A stretch of 10,412 bases of DNA from Synura sp. LO234KE (lineage: Eukaryota > Sar > Synurophyceae > Synurales > Mallomonadaceae): contig VKHC01000638.1 in assembly GCA_015143735.1 (NCBI GenBank), positions 1 to 10,412 on the forward strand, written 5' to 3'. Positions 1 through 8,537 of the stretch are shown here, in pieces. A program made the translations under genes and the position numbers. The first letter of the stretch is position 1; every line of letters begins with the position of its first letter. Under the pieces are notes generated by a model. The model was not told the origin of the DNA and did no database searches. It saw nothing but the letters and a program-made list of their open reading frames with translations.

Positions 1-126
1 CACACTGAGCAACGGAATCAATTTTAAATATTATGAGTTGGGACAATATAATTACAGAACCATATAATTGAGATACATTCTTAGCCTGCTACCCCTGGAC
101 GAGAATAGATTCAACAAATGCAAATG
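1..126. other. 3' flank of the large minus-strand gene, no gene seen
   Basis: This stretch lies beyond the inferred stop codon of the minus-strand coiled-coil gene and should hold its 3' untranslated region. It is AT-rich. I see no recognisable polyadenylation signal that I would defend, and no exon of another gene. Confidence 0.4.
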
Positions 127-1032
127 TCAGTTACAAGTCCACCATCTCTCATCGTACCGTTGGGCCCATGCTGCCTCCCGCTCCCGATGTACCGCCAGCT
201 TCTCCTCCACCAACGCGGCGCGAGCCTCTGCTCGGATTAGGACGATCACAAGTAAGGAATCAGAGCGGAGGTGGGGCAAAGTGAAAAATACTTGGAAATT
301 TTATATATGAGATGATTGAAAACAAAAAGTTTTGGTTCGCGGCGGACTATCGAATTCACAAATGCCGCATATTTTACTTGAGGCCTACACACCGAATGAT
401 GTGGGGAATCTTTTCCCAGATTTTCCTCCGCGAAGCTTGAACTCCAACTTGGCCAACATTTTCTCTCTGTTAGCCAACGTAGTCGAATAAAAAAAGTAAA
501 GCAATTTGAATTAATGTAAAGCGTACGAAAATGGTACAGAGGAGAAGCCATAGGAAAAACGACCGACATTCTGCACTAGGGTGGGTAGCGGAGAGTCTTG
601 TAGATAGGATATCGATTTCTTAGTGAATTCTTGGAAATTATTCGCGATATTGGATATATAGAGGAATGTAACTTACTTAAGCTTGGAGAGCCGCTGGAAT
701 ACCTTACGAGACTTCTCCACCACGGATTCTTTCTGGTAAAAAATATTAAATTCAGACGAATTTAAAGAAGGATGTCGGCTATTGAAGTATTTTAATGATG
801 AACGAAGTGTGGCAAATACTACAATTCAAATTAATCGAAATAATTTTAATCTTAAAAAGTATTATGACATCAGCTAACATGAACGTTCACTAGGATTAGA
901 GGTACGATTCAAATATGGGCTTACACAAAGTACGCACCTCTCCCAAGTCCCGTAGGGATACGACCATTTTCTGCTTCACGGTGTCGATCTCATCCTTGAT
1001 CGCTCGAAATGTCGTCACCGCGTCACCTTGCT
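127..1032 (-). other. C-terminal coiled-coil exons 20-23
   Basis: Exons 1032-938, 732-677, 466-393 and 227-127 join into a charged helical tail that includes DEIDTVKQKMVVSLRDLGE, then KSRKVFQRLSKLKEKMLAKL. The protein ends ...RYDERWWTCN before TGA. The donor after CTTAA at 677 is a strong GTAAGT. The acceptor of the last exon may shift by one codon (CAG at 228-230 or GAG three bases earlier). The three introns here are 165-210 nt and AT-rich. Confidence 0.7.
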
Positions 1033-4000
1033 CTGCAGTCAGATGATCATCCAGATTACAAACGTAAGTAACGCTATTCTTGATTGATGCAGTGCACGCT
1101 TTAAATATACTAGATTGTTTTGGCAATGTAAATATCTACGGCTAAACTATTAAACACGCAACTAAAAAGAATTATCGAAGGAGGAGGAGGAAGAATACAC
1201 TTACTGTCATTCCAAGGCGCATCCTTGTCGATAAATATCATAATGCGCGAGATCTGACGGAAAGTACAATAGTCGGCGAGGAAAGAGAACAACAACACAT
1301 CATTTAGAAAGATTCGCACCTATGCACACTTGCAGAGATAAGCGGTCTATATATGGTAAACCAAGACTGCCAGAGCGATCGAGGTCGTCAGTTCTTCGGA
1401 CCTGAGCGCCTGCAGCAAGGAGCCCAAAGTCCTCCATTGTACCGGAGTTCATGAGATCGGTCCCCGATAAAATCTCCTCGGTCAGCCTCCGCAAACTCAT
1501 TATTCGAGGAAGGGCGCTCTCTGGGCTCTTTAAAATTGCATCGGTGATACAAGCGCAACATACAATTATATGTTGGTTATACAGGAAAGCATTTGGATGC
1601 AGAAATGTTCGCTTTAAATACCATGCATTCGAAATGGCGCGGCTACTAAGGATAACTACCTGTTCAAGATCTTGTCCATCCGCTACGTTCTCATCCGTTT
1701 CATATTTCTTATCCGCAACGACTGCACTCTGATTCAACTTCTTGCTAACTTCATCCAGATTAACGCTGTGATCTACAGAATATTCTAGTCCATCGCTTAT
1801 GTCAGAACCAGACCCGTTCTCAGTTACTTGATCAACAGCGCTAACGCTCGCCGCAGGCACTCCCTCTATCCGACCCGCACCAGACTCATCTTCACGAGAC
1901 TTAGCAGGATCCGAGGGAACGGTTCGCTCCGACGCTGTCAACCCTTTAGACTCCACGGGATCCTCTGCTTTCACCTACACGAGCGACGTACGATATAAAG
2001 AGAATTGCAATCAATCACAACATATTCGAGTCAAGTCTTATCCCCACGCCCTAGATATTGAATTCGATTATGTCAACATCCAGTCCTAGTGCAATTCAGA
2101 TGATCACAAACCTGGTTCTTGAGCACCAGCAGTGGAAGGTCTGAATTTACAGTGCTCATGACCTGAACGTATTCGGATAAGAAGAAAACGAGGACATAAT
2201 TAGAGCGAATGGACTCCGCATGTACTTATGTTGATAACGGGGGTGGGATAGGTTACCTTTACAACGTGGTGTGATATTTCCTGACGGATAGTCGCCAGAG
2301 ACTGCAGGAAATTTTCTCGCGCGGAAATTTCAGCAAGCTTCAACACTTTGACAAGACGTAGACAGATAGCGAATAGAAGAATGATAGAGGAATGGTTATA
2401 TTTAATATATTCCTTGGAAGCATGACGAGGACCAAAGTTATCATACAGAGGTGGCAACGTAACAATATCCGTGCAATCTGGAAAATACAATATGCACATT
2501 ATGTGAAAAGGATGAGGATGTCATCAATTGGAGACAAGAATACCTATTTGTAGAAATGAGAAATGAAGCAGTTCGAGTACAATTTAAGCATTACCATCAA
2601 TCTTTCCGGTCGACGAAACTTCGCTCCCCACACTATCATCATCGCGCTCGCTGCCTTGATTCGCCGGGACCGAGTCCGAGGGCTTGCTACTGGTCGACAG
2701 GGAATAGGTCTGGGACTTGGAATGTGACTTCGGTTTATCGAAGGGAGATCTGATCGGATGACCGTGATTGCTGTGTTGCCGCAGGACGTCGTTCTGAGCG
2801 CCCAGTAACAGAGAATTTTTTCTGGAATTCCTGCGGGTCGCCTATGGATAGCGAACGGTGAATGATAAGAAGAGTGAGAGATAGTCAGAACAGCAGTAAG
2901 CAAGCTCGATGAAGTAAAGCCAGGGATGGGATGGGCTGAAAACGTCACCGCGCGGAGTGGACTTTGGCGGAGAAGGGGGAGGATCGTGGTATGAAACGGC
3001 TGCTTACTTTGCCGGAGGCACTGACGCCAGGGGTGAGGTCCAACTTGGTGTCCGAGTCATGCGAATGGCTAGACATGAGGGTATTTGTAACCGTATATGC
3101 GTTTTCCAAGAACTGCAGCAAGCGGCGAAGCGACACGCAGGTAGTAATCACGCACAGGCACAGCGAGCAGTCCAAAAGGATCAGATGGGGAGGCGCGAGT
3201 ATGAGGGAAAAGGACTAGTTTGCGGGGTAACCGATTTCGAGATGCAGAGCGCGAGGCAGGAGGGGCACGTTTGTCCTTACCGCGATTCTGCGCTGATCTC
3301 TGGTGATGTCATTTTGAAGGGATAGAACCGTGTCCTGGAAATGGACATGTAAGGGGAGTGGTGAATCCTCAGTGGATGGATGGAGATGAAAACAGAAAAC
3401 GGATTCATAGTTGACATTCCAGAGGACAGCTTACCAGCAGGGCAAGGTTTTCCTCGGAATTTTGCAGCGAATTTTGGAGGTTTTTCCGGTCTGTGATCCG
3501 CGTATCCAGGTAACGAAGGGACACCGCCATCTAACACGGGACACAAGAGACATTTCGGTCAGAGCGAGTGGCTCATTATATGATCCGTTTCTTGTGGGCA
3601 GCTGAGGGAGAGCAGTACTGATGCACTGCAAGGATCAGTTGCGTTAGTAGATTGGACCGCCACCACACCTTTGCGCGCTCCACCAGTGCCTTCGATATCT
3701 TGGAGTCCAGATTGGCGAGAGACTTCTGATTGTTTACTCTGCAATGATATAACAGAAGGGGTGCGATAATGGTAGAACGGTAGTTACAAAAAGAGGTCGC
3801 AGGACGAGTATGGCATTGGTGCAGTGGACGAACAGGAAAGCCCCCTCGGCTGTATATCTCAATGAGCCTCTGATTGTCAACGAACTCCCCGCCCCCCTTC
3901 CAAATGGAGGTCATCGCACCTCTTTGCTATGATCGCGTCATTCCAGCACATCTGCAGGGACACCGTCAACGCTAATTCGTTCTCGAATCGGCGCTAGCAA

Positions 4001-6326
4001 AGACAAGAGAATGCAGCAGGCGGACGTTAGAATGGCGAGAAGTGTGGTTTGGTCAGGTCACAGCAGCATCCATAGTGCACTGTAACCGTTACGTCTACGA
4101 TGAGGACGGAGCACGATCGAGCGACCCACCCCCACCCACCTCGAGGATGGAGGCGACCGCGCCCTTCAAGGACATCAGTTTGGTCAAGGTCCTTTGGCGG
4201 GCCTCCCACAAGGCGAACAGCTCCTCCTGAGGTACAGTCCGGAGTACAAATAGATCAGCTTCGAGTACCAACACAGGAGAGTACAGGGGCGATCACGTAG
4301 AACATCATCATCCAAATGCGAAAACGGGTGTGTCAGTAGGTCGGTGATCGAGGAAGAGTCACGGGAATTCCATATCCTGAGCCACGGGGAGAGTCGCCGT
4401 ACACTACAGCCACCAATGCCTGCCACTCACCTGCAGTGCTTCAGCTGCAGCCACGAGGTGCTGGCTCTCGCCTTCCACAGTCTATAGTACACGCGTAGCG
4501 GCGGCGATGGGAAGGGACGTGCACCGGAGGGATCTCGGTTGGACGGTTAGAGGAATGGTGGGGGGGGGCTGAGACTCCAACCTTCTCGAACACTCGGCGA
4601 ATAACCTCCTTCGTCGCAGGGGTTCCCTGAGCCTGCAGCTCAACGGCCTAAGCACAATCGACAGGGTTATGTTTGCGGGATGAGAAGAAGACGGGGGTCG
4701 GGTATGAGCTACTGTCAGAGAAGGCGGTGAAGTCGAGCAAACAGTTTGTACAGTAGGTTCCTGCAAACCCACGATAATTCCTCCCCACCCCACCTGCTTC
4801 ATAAGCTCCATGTCTTGCTTCAGCTTATAGATCTGATTCTCGCGCTCGAGCAGCTTTGATTCCAGCACCACCACGCCTGAAACCGCCACAAGGGAGGGAG
4901 ACATGGTTATGGCTAGGGACACAGGACATCAACCTCTGACGAATGACAAAACAAACAAGACCGTTCCCACAGATCAGGTCTACGGGTGACGTGGTCTGTC
5001 TGATCGGTGTGTGTGTGCATGCTGGCGTTTGAGAGAGAGGGAAGAACGTTCAACACCCCGCTGGAGGAGAGGGGACGTTGGAATGGGAAATAAGGATAAT
5101 GGATTAAGAAAAGACGTTTAATATATATTGATGAAGAATGTGCGGTGAGGCGCGTTGAAGTGCTTTGGTATGCGGTGATGTATCTAGCCAACTGTACTCC
5201 GTGAGCTCACCGGACTGCCTCCTCACATTCGCCAACTTATCCATTTTGCGTTGGTGTTGCTGGGAGCAGAAATTCCTATTAGGAAACAGAAACAAGGACA
5301 TCCATGCAGGAGCGCCAAACATCCTAGTTATTTAGGCGGAAGAGGAAAGGAGATGAACATGTGATGGAATCATGCTGGTTGGAAACAGATTAGAGAGACA
5401 TAACCGAAGTGGCGAAGGTTTGTTTGAGCGTCAATTTGGTATGAGATTTCTGTCCATAAGACCTGAAATTAGTCAAGAGATGGTTCGCTTGGGCCTTCCG
5501 CGCTGCAGCCACGGTTTTGGACAAAGAAGATATCTAAAATCAACACAGTTCAACTTAATCAATGATAAAATGATCTTAAATTTATATTTCTTTTTTTCAT
5601 TGAGCTCTTCGGGATGACCTTTCGAGAATAAGAATTCTCGGAAAGTTTTGTTGGACCGAAGTATGGGAAACTAGATGAATCCGTAAAATTACCGTTTCAG
5701 CGCTCTTATCAAGATTTTCTATAATTTCCTCCTTTTCCTCATTAGCGGCCAAATCGCTGTTATCAAACTTCATGTCGCCAACGCTTCCAATTAAACTCTA
5801 CACCATCAAATCAATTTGTTACCGAATATTAAGCGAGAGACGATAACAACAGGTATCAACAATATAATGTATATACTTTAAGCTCGTTTTCATCCATCCG
5901 CAATTGAAAATTTGCGGGATTTGGTTCTTCGATTTCCTTTCCGGCTACTGTCTCCCATGACTCCCCGAAAGACTCGAGTTTTTTTAAAAGTATTTGCATT
6001 TTTTTCTGTGCATTGTTAATCGCGTCGAACGGTTGCGACTCGTCACAATTCCTTTGAAGCGAAGCAATGTAGTTCAGGTCATCATTCAAAGTGGAGTCAC
6101 TAAAAGAATGCTGAACTTCCACTGCAATTCTTTTTACAGCGGAATAGCTCAAATTCTTTTCGCGAAAAATCTCAGAAACTAGACTGCTTTGTTCCGGATT
6201 CACCATCGATTTTGGAGATTTCCTCGACCTGTAATTTTGCCGAGAGAGAGGACTTCGAGGATCGCGCAAGCTATCATCCACATCTATGTGGTTAAGAACT
6301 AAACTGGACTTTCTCCACAACATCAT
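127..6326 (-). CDS. Large multi-exon coiled-coil protein, unidentified (23 exons, 922 aa model)
   Basis: I do not recognise this protein. Exons, 5' to 3' of the gene: 6326-5877, 5797-5693, 5533-5463, 5275-5211, 4876-4794, 4632-4582, 4481-4431, 4226-4140, 3993-3920, 3738-3669, 3530-3435, 3334-3281, 3112-3008, 2841-2595, 2477-2257, 2162-2112, 1974-1660, 1527-1330, 1253-1205, 1032-938, 732-677, 466-393, 227-127 (TGA at 129-127). All junctions are GT...AG and all phases agree. The first ATG (6326-6324) is followed by a second; an in-frame TAA lies just upstream. Residues about 160-425 and 815-915 are heptad-like and rich in L, K, E, Q and R; residues 455-537 and 628-732 are serine-rich or acidic and probably disordered. 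No signal peptide or catalytic motif is visible. Least certain are exons 3-4, 15 and the 1528-1659 intron. A cytoskeletal, centrosomal or vesicle-tethering role is possible but is only inferred from the coiled coils. Confidence 0.72.
1179..1192. repeat. Short GGA-type trinucleotide run
   Basis: Four to five units of a GGA-type repeat lie in intron 1033-1204, just inside the donor. On the coding (minus) strand this is a CCT-rich tract. It is probably only a simple repeat. Confidence 0.6.
1330..1974 (-). other. Acidic linker exon, probable 132-nt intron, and following exon
   Basis: Positions 1974-1660 code for an acidic, serine-rich segment (105 codons). The frame stays open through 1528-1659, but that piece reads as hydrophobic and cysteine-rich, is AT-rich, begins with GTAGTT after CAG and ends with TTTAAAG. 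I therefore call it an intron whose length is a multiple of three with no stop. If retained, it would add 44 residues. Exon 1527-1330 continues with SLRRLTEEILSGTDLMNSG. Confidence 0.55.
2257..2477 (-). other. Exon 15 of the coiled-coil gene, possibly two exons
   Basis: The exon is in phase on both sides (phase 1 in, phase 0 out), with acceptor TTTTCCAG and donor GTAACC. Its middle reads as a hydrophobic stretch (HSSIILLFAICLRLVKVLKL) that is unlike the rest of the protein. That part could instead be an intron using a weak GTCCTC donor at 2417-2416 and the acceptor ending TCAAAG at 2354, which would also keep phase. If it is coding, it would be a candidate membrane segment. Confidence 0.5.
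2595..2841 (-). other. Basic serine-rich linker exon of the coiled-coil gene
   Basis: This 247-nt exon codes for a hydrophilic linker rich in S, K, R, H, N and D (for example SKSQTYSLSTSSKPSDSV), ending with an acidic DDDSVGSE segment. The composition points to disorder and possible phosphorylation. It starts in phase 0 after CCATAG and ends in phase 1 at GTAATG. Confidence 0.7.
3281..4876 (-). other. Central coiled-coil block of the minus-strand gene (exons 5-12)
   Basis: Eight short exons (51-96 nt) join into one uninterrupted helical stretch of about 190 residues. Recognisable pieces are LLERENQIYKLKQDMELMKQ, EELFALWEARQRTLTKLMSL and NLQNSLQNSEENLALL. Every junction is in phase and the helix pattern carries across each splice, which is the best internal support for the exon model. 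A further candidate acceptor (ending at 3651) within intron 3531-3668 could add a small exon, but that would break the helical reading. Confidence 0.75.
4560..4568. repeat. Nine-G homopolymer
   Basis: A run of nine G on the plus strand (nine C on the coding strand) lies in the 100-nt intron 4482-4581, shortly after the donor. Runs like this are prone to length errors, but here a length error would not affect the frame. Confidence 0.8.
5007..5038. repeat. GT and GA microsatellites in the longest intron
   Basis: An 11-nt GT run (5007-5017) and a GA run (5031-5038) lie in the 334-nt intron 4877-5210 of the coiled-coil gene. This is the longest intron in the model; I looked for a missed exon in it and found none that keeps phase. 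Confidence 0.6.
5877..6326 (-). other. First coding exon of the coiled-coil gene
   Basis: This is the longest exon of the gene (150 codons, starting Met-Met-Leu-Trp-Arg-Lys). It opens with a basic and serine-rich stretch containing repeated S-P and R-S-P type sites (near residues 25-40), which could be phosphorylation targets. After that comes a helical region with the segment NNAQKKMQILLKKLESFGES. The donor is GTATAT and splits the message after a lysine codon in phase 0. The next exon continues with SLIGSVGDMKFDN. Confidence 0.8.
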
Positions 6327-6470
6327 ATGACCATTTCCTATTTATTATAAATTGGGTTAGTGAAAATAAATTGGTAACGGCTGAGTTTGGTCAGGGTGGG
6401 GTGGCAGTGACAGAAATTACAACACACAAGGTTGTACGACTTGTTTTGTGTAGCCTTCCAATTGATTGAG
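6327..6470. promoter_or_regulatory. Head-to-head intergenic region (shared promoter)
   Basis: Only 144 bp separate the start codon of the minus-strand coiled-coil gene from the ATG of LSM2. Both 5' untranslated regions and both core promoters must fit here or overlap. A G-rich patch (GGGTGGGGTGG near 6394-6405) is visible. I see no convincing TATA box for either gene. Shared regulation is an inference from spacing. Confidence 0.6.
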
Positions 6471-6870
6471 ATGGTATGATTTGATAATTTAACTTATCCT
6501 CTATTCTCTTACTTATTTTGTTTTGCTCGAAAGTTTTTCTTCACATTTTTCAAAACATTGGTAGGAAAAGAAGTCGTAGTAGAACTGAAAAACGACGTTT
6601 CCATTGCAGGCGTACTACTCTCAGTTGATCAATATCTCAATATTAAGCTGTCAAATATAAGCGTGGTTGAAAAGGATAAATTTCCTCAACTTGTGAGTTC
6701 AAAGAACGATTCGCGATTTTCATTTTTGTAACCTACTTTTCGAACAGTCGGCGATAAAAGACTGCTTTATACGGGGGTCAGTTGTAAGATATATTCAGCT
6801 ACCAGCGAATGAAGTTGATACGGAACTTCTTCAGGACGCAGCAAGGAAAGAAAATACAAATCAAAGATAA
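6471..6870 (+). CDS. LSM2: U6 snRNA-associated Sm-like protein LSm2
   Basis: LSm2 is one subunit of the LSm1-7 ring (cytoplasmic mRNA decapping and decay) and the LSm2-8 ring (nuclear, binds the 3' oligo-U tail of U6 snRNA in the spliceosome). Exons are 6471-6473, 6534-6692 and 6748-6870 (TAA), giving 94 aa; human LSm2 has 95. The Sm1 motif is at residues 15-40, with Gly27, Asp33 and Asn37 in ...GVLLSVDQYLNIKL. The Sm2 motif is at 60-72 (CFIRGSVVRYIQL, with the IRG signature). The C-terminal LLQDAARKE is typical of LSm2. Both introns are GT...AG and phase 0 (60 and 55 nt). The start is set by splicing the lone ATG to FFFTFFKTL, which aligns residue for residue with the MLFYSFFKSL start of the human protein as I recall it. 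It is divergent from the coiled-coil gene. Confidence 0.97.
6474..6533 (+). other. LSM2 intron 1, directly after the start codon
   Basis: The sequence is ATG followed by GTATGA and ends in GAAAG, 60 nt in all. The length is a multiple of three, but read through it gives ATG GTA TGA, so unspliced message stops after two codons. A TTTAACT element near 6488-6494 may serve as the branch point. Confidence 0.88.
6693..6747 (+). other. LSM2 intron 2
   Basis: This is a 55-nt phase-0 intron with donor GTGAGT and acceptor CGAACAG. It separates Leu54 from Ser55, between the Sm1 and Sm2 motifs. TGTAACC at 6727-6733 is a likely branch site. Confidence 0.93.
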
Positions 6871-7295
6871 CTCATTATTGCAGTTGTTGTTTTATTTTGC
6901 GCTGTTGCTTAATTAATTCGCAAGTCGTGATTTTATGAGTTGTTTTCAGTGCTCTTCTCTAATATTGTCGAAGTATCTTTTTCGGAGGAGAAAGAGGGTT
7001 ATGAATCAAACACGTAGATGATTAGGTTGCAATTCATGTTAGAATTGATCAAATAGCTCCTAGTAATACGAGCATCGCCTTAAACTTCGCTTACTCAGAG
7101 AGCCGCTCTGCGTGAAATTATAGAAGGCGCAGTAGTGTGACCTCGTCAATTTGCCGCAAGTACGTAAGCACCCATTTATTACGAGCGAGTACTGCTGGTC
7201 GCCGTGCTGACAGAGGAAGAGGGCCAACGCAACTACTAGGAGCGAGTTAGGGGAGCCGTCGGTGTATCAATTCACTATTCCCTAGAGAGGCTACT
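6871..7295. other. LSM2 3' flank and spacer, no gene seen
   Basis: This spacer is AT-rich at first and more mixed after about 7060. I found no tRNA-like T-loop, no Sm-site snRNA pattern that I could defend, and no exon with good splice signals on either strand. It probably holds the LSM2 3' end and the upstream region of whatever is transcribed further right. Confidence 0.4.
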
Positions 7296-7401
7296 ATGAT
7301 TGATGTTCATCCCTTCCCTCCGCTGCTCCACTGCAGTTCACCCTCACCATCCATTTATGAGGCGCTTTCCTACTACTAGTAGGTCACTCCATCATCCAGG
7401 A

Positions 7402-7455
7402 CTGCTACTCCATCCAGGACTGAGCTTTCTGCTACTCCATCCAGGACTGAGCTTT
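7402..7455 (+). repeat. 27-bp tandem repeat, two perfect copies
   Basis: The unit begins CTGCTACTCCATCCAGGACT and occupies 7402-7428 and 7429-7455 without a mismatch. A third, diverged part-copy (ACTCCATCATCCAGGACTG) lies at 7386-7404. The unit is nine codons long, so copy-number change would keep frame. In one frame it reads TPSRTELSA, in another LLHPGLSFL. Confidence 0.92.
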
Positions 7456-8400
7456 CCTACTTTCCCGAAGCCGCTTATTCTCCCAACTATCGCTCCAGCT
7501 CTTTTACCGTCGCCCTCTACATCTTCCAATTGCTCTTTTCCCCTCACAATTCCTCTTTTTCGGCAATTGGGGACAGATATGTTGTTTTTGTTTGAAACCG
7601 CACATGTATTTCACCAGGAAGCAATTCCAGCGTCCGTTTTGGAGCGCCCGAAGACTGGGTTTATCCATATTCCAGCCACTTGAGAATGGAGGCTCCGCAT
7701 GCTTATACGAGCAAATTATTGCCGTGCAATCGTTGATATTATTTCTTATTTGAGCTCAATTTGCAGGTTACCCGAATTCTGAAACGATTTGTTCCAAAAA
7801 GTAGAATATTTTAAGTCGATCTGGATGGATGGCGCCGTAAAACTGGACTCCAGCAGCTGGAAGCACTGCAGCAGCGTCTCCTCTGCTGCTTCACGAGATC
7901 AGGCAATAGGCCGGAGATTTCGGTATTGCAATTTACATTTAGCGATAATTTTAGAAACGCGGGAAGCCGGGGAAGATAAGATAGAATTGCTTGCAAAGCC
8001 TTTGGGTCAATTTTGACGCAAAACTGGTAGTATCGGAGTAGAAAAAAATTAGATGCAAATGGTACAAATTACGCCACACTTTTGAAATACTACAGCAGTG
8101 CCATACATGTTTTGATCAATCCCTCGTTCGATCGATTGCTCCTTATACTTCTCCGATCGGACCCGCGCCCTCTCAAAACAAAAATGGCCACTTTACTTCC
8201 CTGTTGATGCCGGCCCTTACCTATCTCCACAAAAGATCCCAGTCCCCCGCGCCCTACTCACAGAACCTAAATATCCCAATCATAACCGCGTCTTTTAATA
8301 GAGACCCATATACTTCGCCATTTCTGCCATGACCCACCCACCATCAATTGCCCTATCGACAAAGGTGGGGGCGCCGTGGATTGTGCCTGGACCAATATGT

Positions 8401-8459
8401 ATACTCGTCCCTTCCTCAATGCCCTCCTCCCTTCCCTTCTCTTCGCACCCAAATGGTAG
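8401..8459 (+). promoter_or_regulatory. Pyrimidine tract ending in a candidate splice acceptor
   Basis: The plus strand from about 8406 to 8450 is almost all C and T and is followed by AAATGGTAG. That is the layout of a 3' splice site. From 8460 the frame of the downstream gene is open (SPALFVAPNFHTWV...) and runs into its ATG at 8538. The first exon I call may therefore be internal, with true exons further left. A pyrimidine-rich promoter is the other reading. Confidence 0.35.
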
Positions 8460-8537
8460 AGCCCTGCACTATTCGTCGCCCCCAACTTCCACACTTGGGT
8501 CTCTCAGTTTCACCCAAAAATTTCTTCCTACAAATTA

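Larger units (their letters stand above)
7296..8459 (+). other. Unresolved stretch with possible plus-strand exons
   Basis: No gene can be proven here. A frame starting at ATG 7296 runs to a double TAG (7377-7382) and then stays open to 7592 with a repeated TPSRTELSA peptide. A second frame (ATG 7303 to 7683) is also open, which a pyrimidine-rich strand makes likely by chance. A strong acceptor (TTTGCAG, ending 7766) precedes a frame with TAA at 7812 and 7977 and TAG at 8028. Its pieces 7815-7976 (includes LQQLEALQQRLLCCF) and 8031-8204 (includes LLKYYSSAIHVLINPSFDRL) look protein-like. They could be upstream exons of the gene at 8538, a separate gene, or a decayed one. Confidence 0.25.

Noticed and set aside
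2544-3325. Open frames of about 120-135 codons on both strands as separate genes
   Set aside because: They run across clear splice donors and acceptors of the minus-strand coiled-coil gene and read in frames other than the one that keeps phase.
4877-5210. A missed exon in the 334-nt intron of the coiled-coil gene
   Set aside because: Candidate open stretches do not give matching phases with good acceptor and donor sites on both sides.
5276-5322. Longer version of exon 4 starting after ACTAG at 5323
   Set aside because: It keeps phase, but the added peptide is hydrophobic and unlike the helical neighbours. The nearer acceptor TTCCTAATAG fits better. It remains a minor alternative.
7303-7683. 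A 127-codon open frame on the plus strand as an intact proline/serine-rich gene
   Set aside because: The strand is so pyrimidine-rich that long open frames arise easily, another frame here is also largely open, and the peptide has no recognisable domain. I kept it only as part of an unresolved stretch.
7767-8204. Ciliate-type code with TAA and TAG read as amino acids
   Set aside because: LSM2 ends at TAA exactly where its homologues end, and the read-through beyond it is not protein-like. The standard code fits the confirmed genes.
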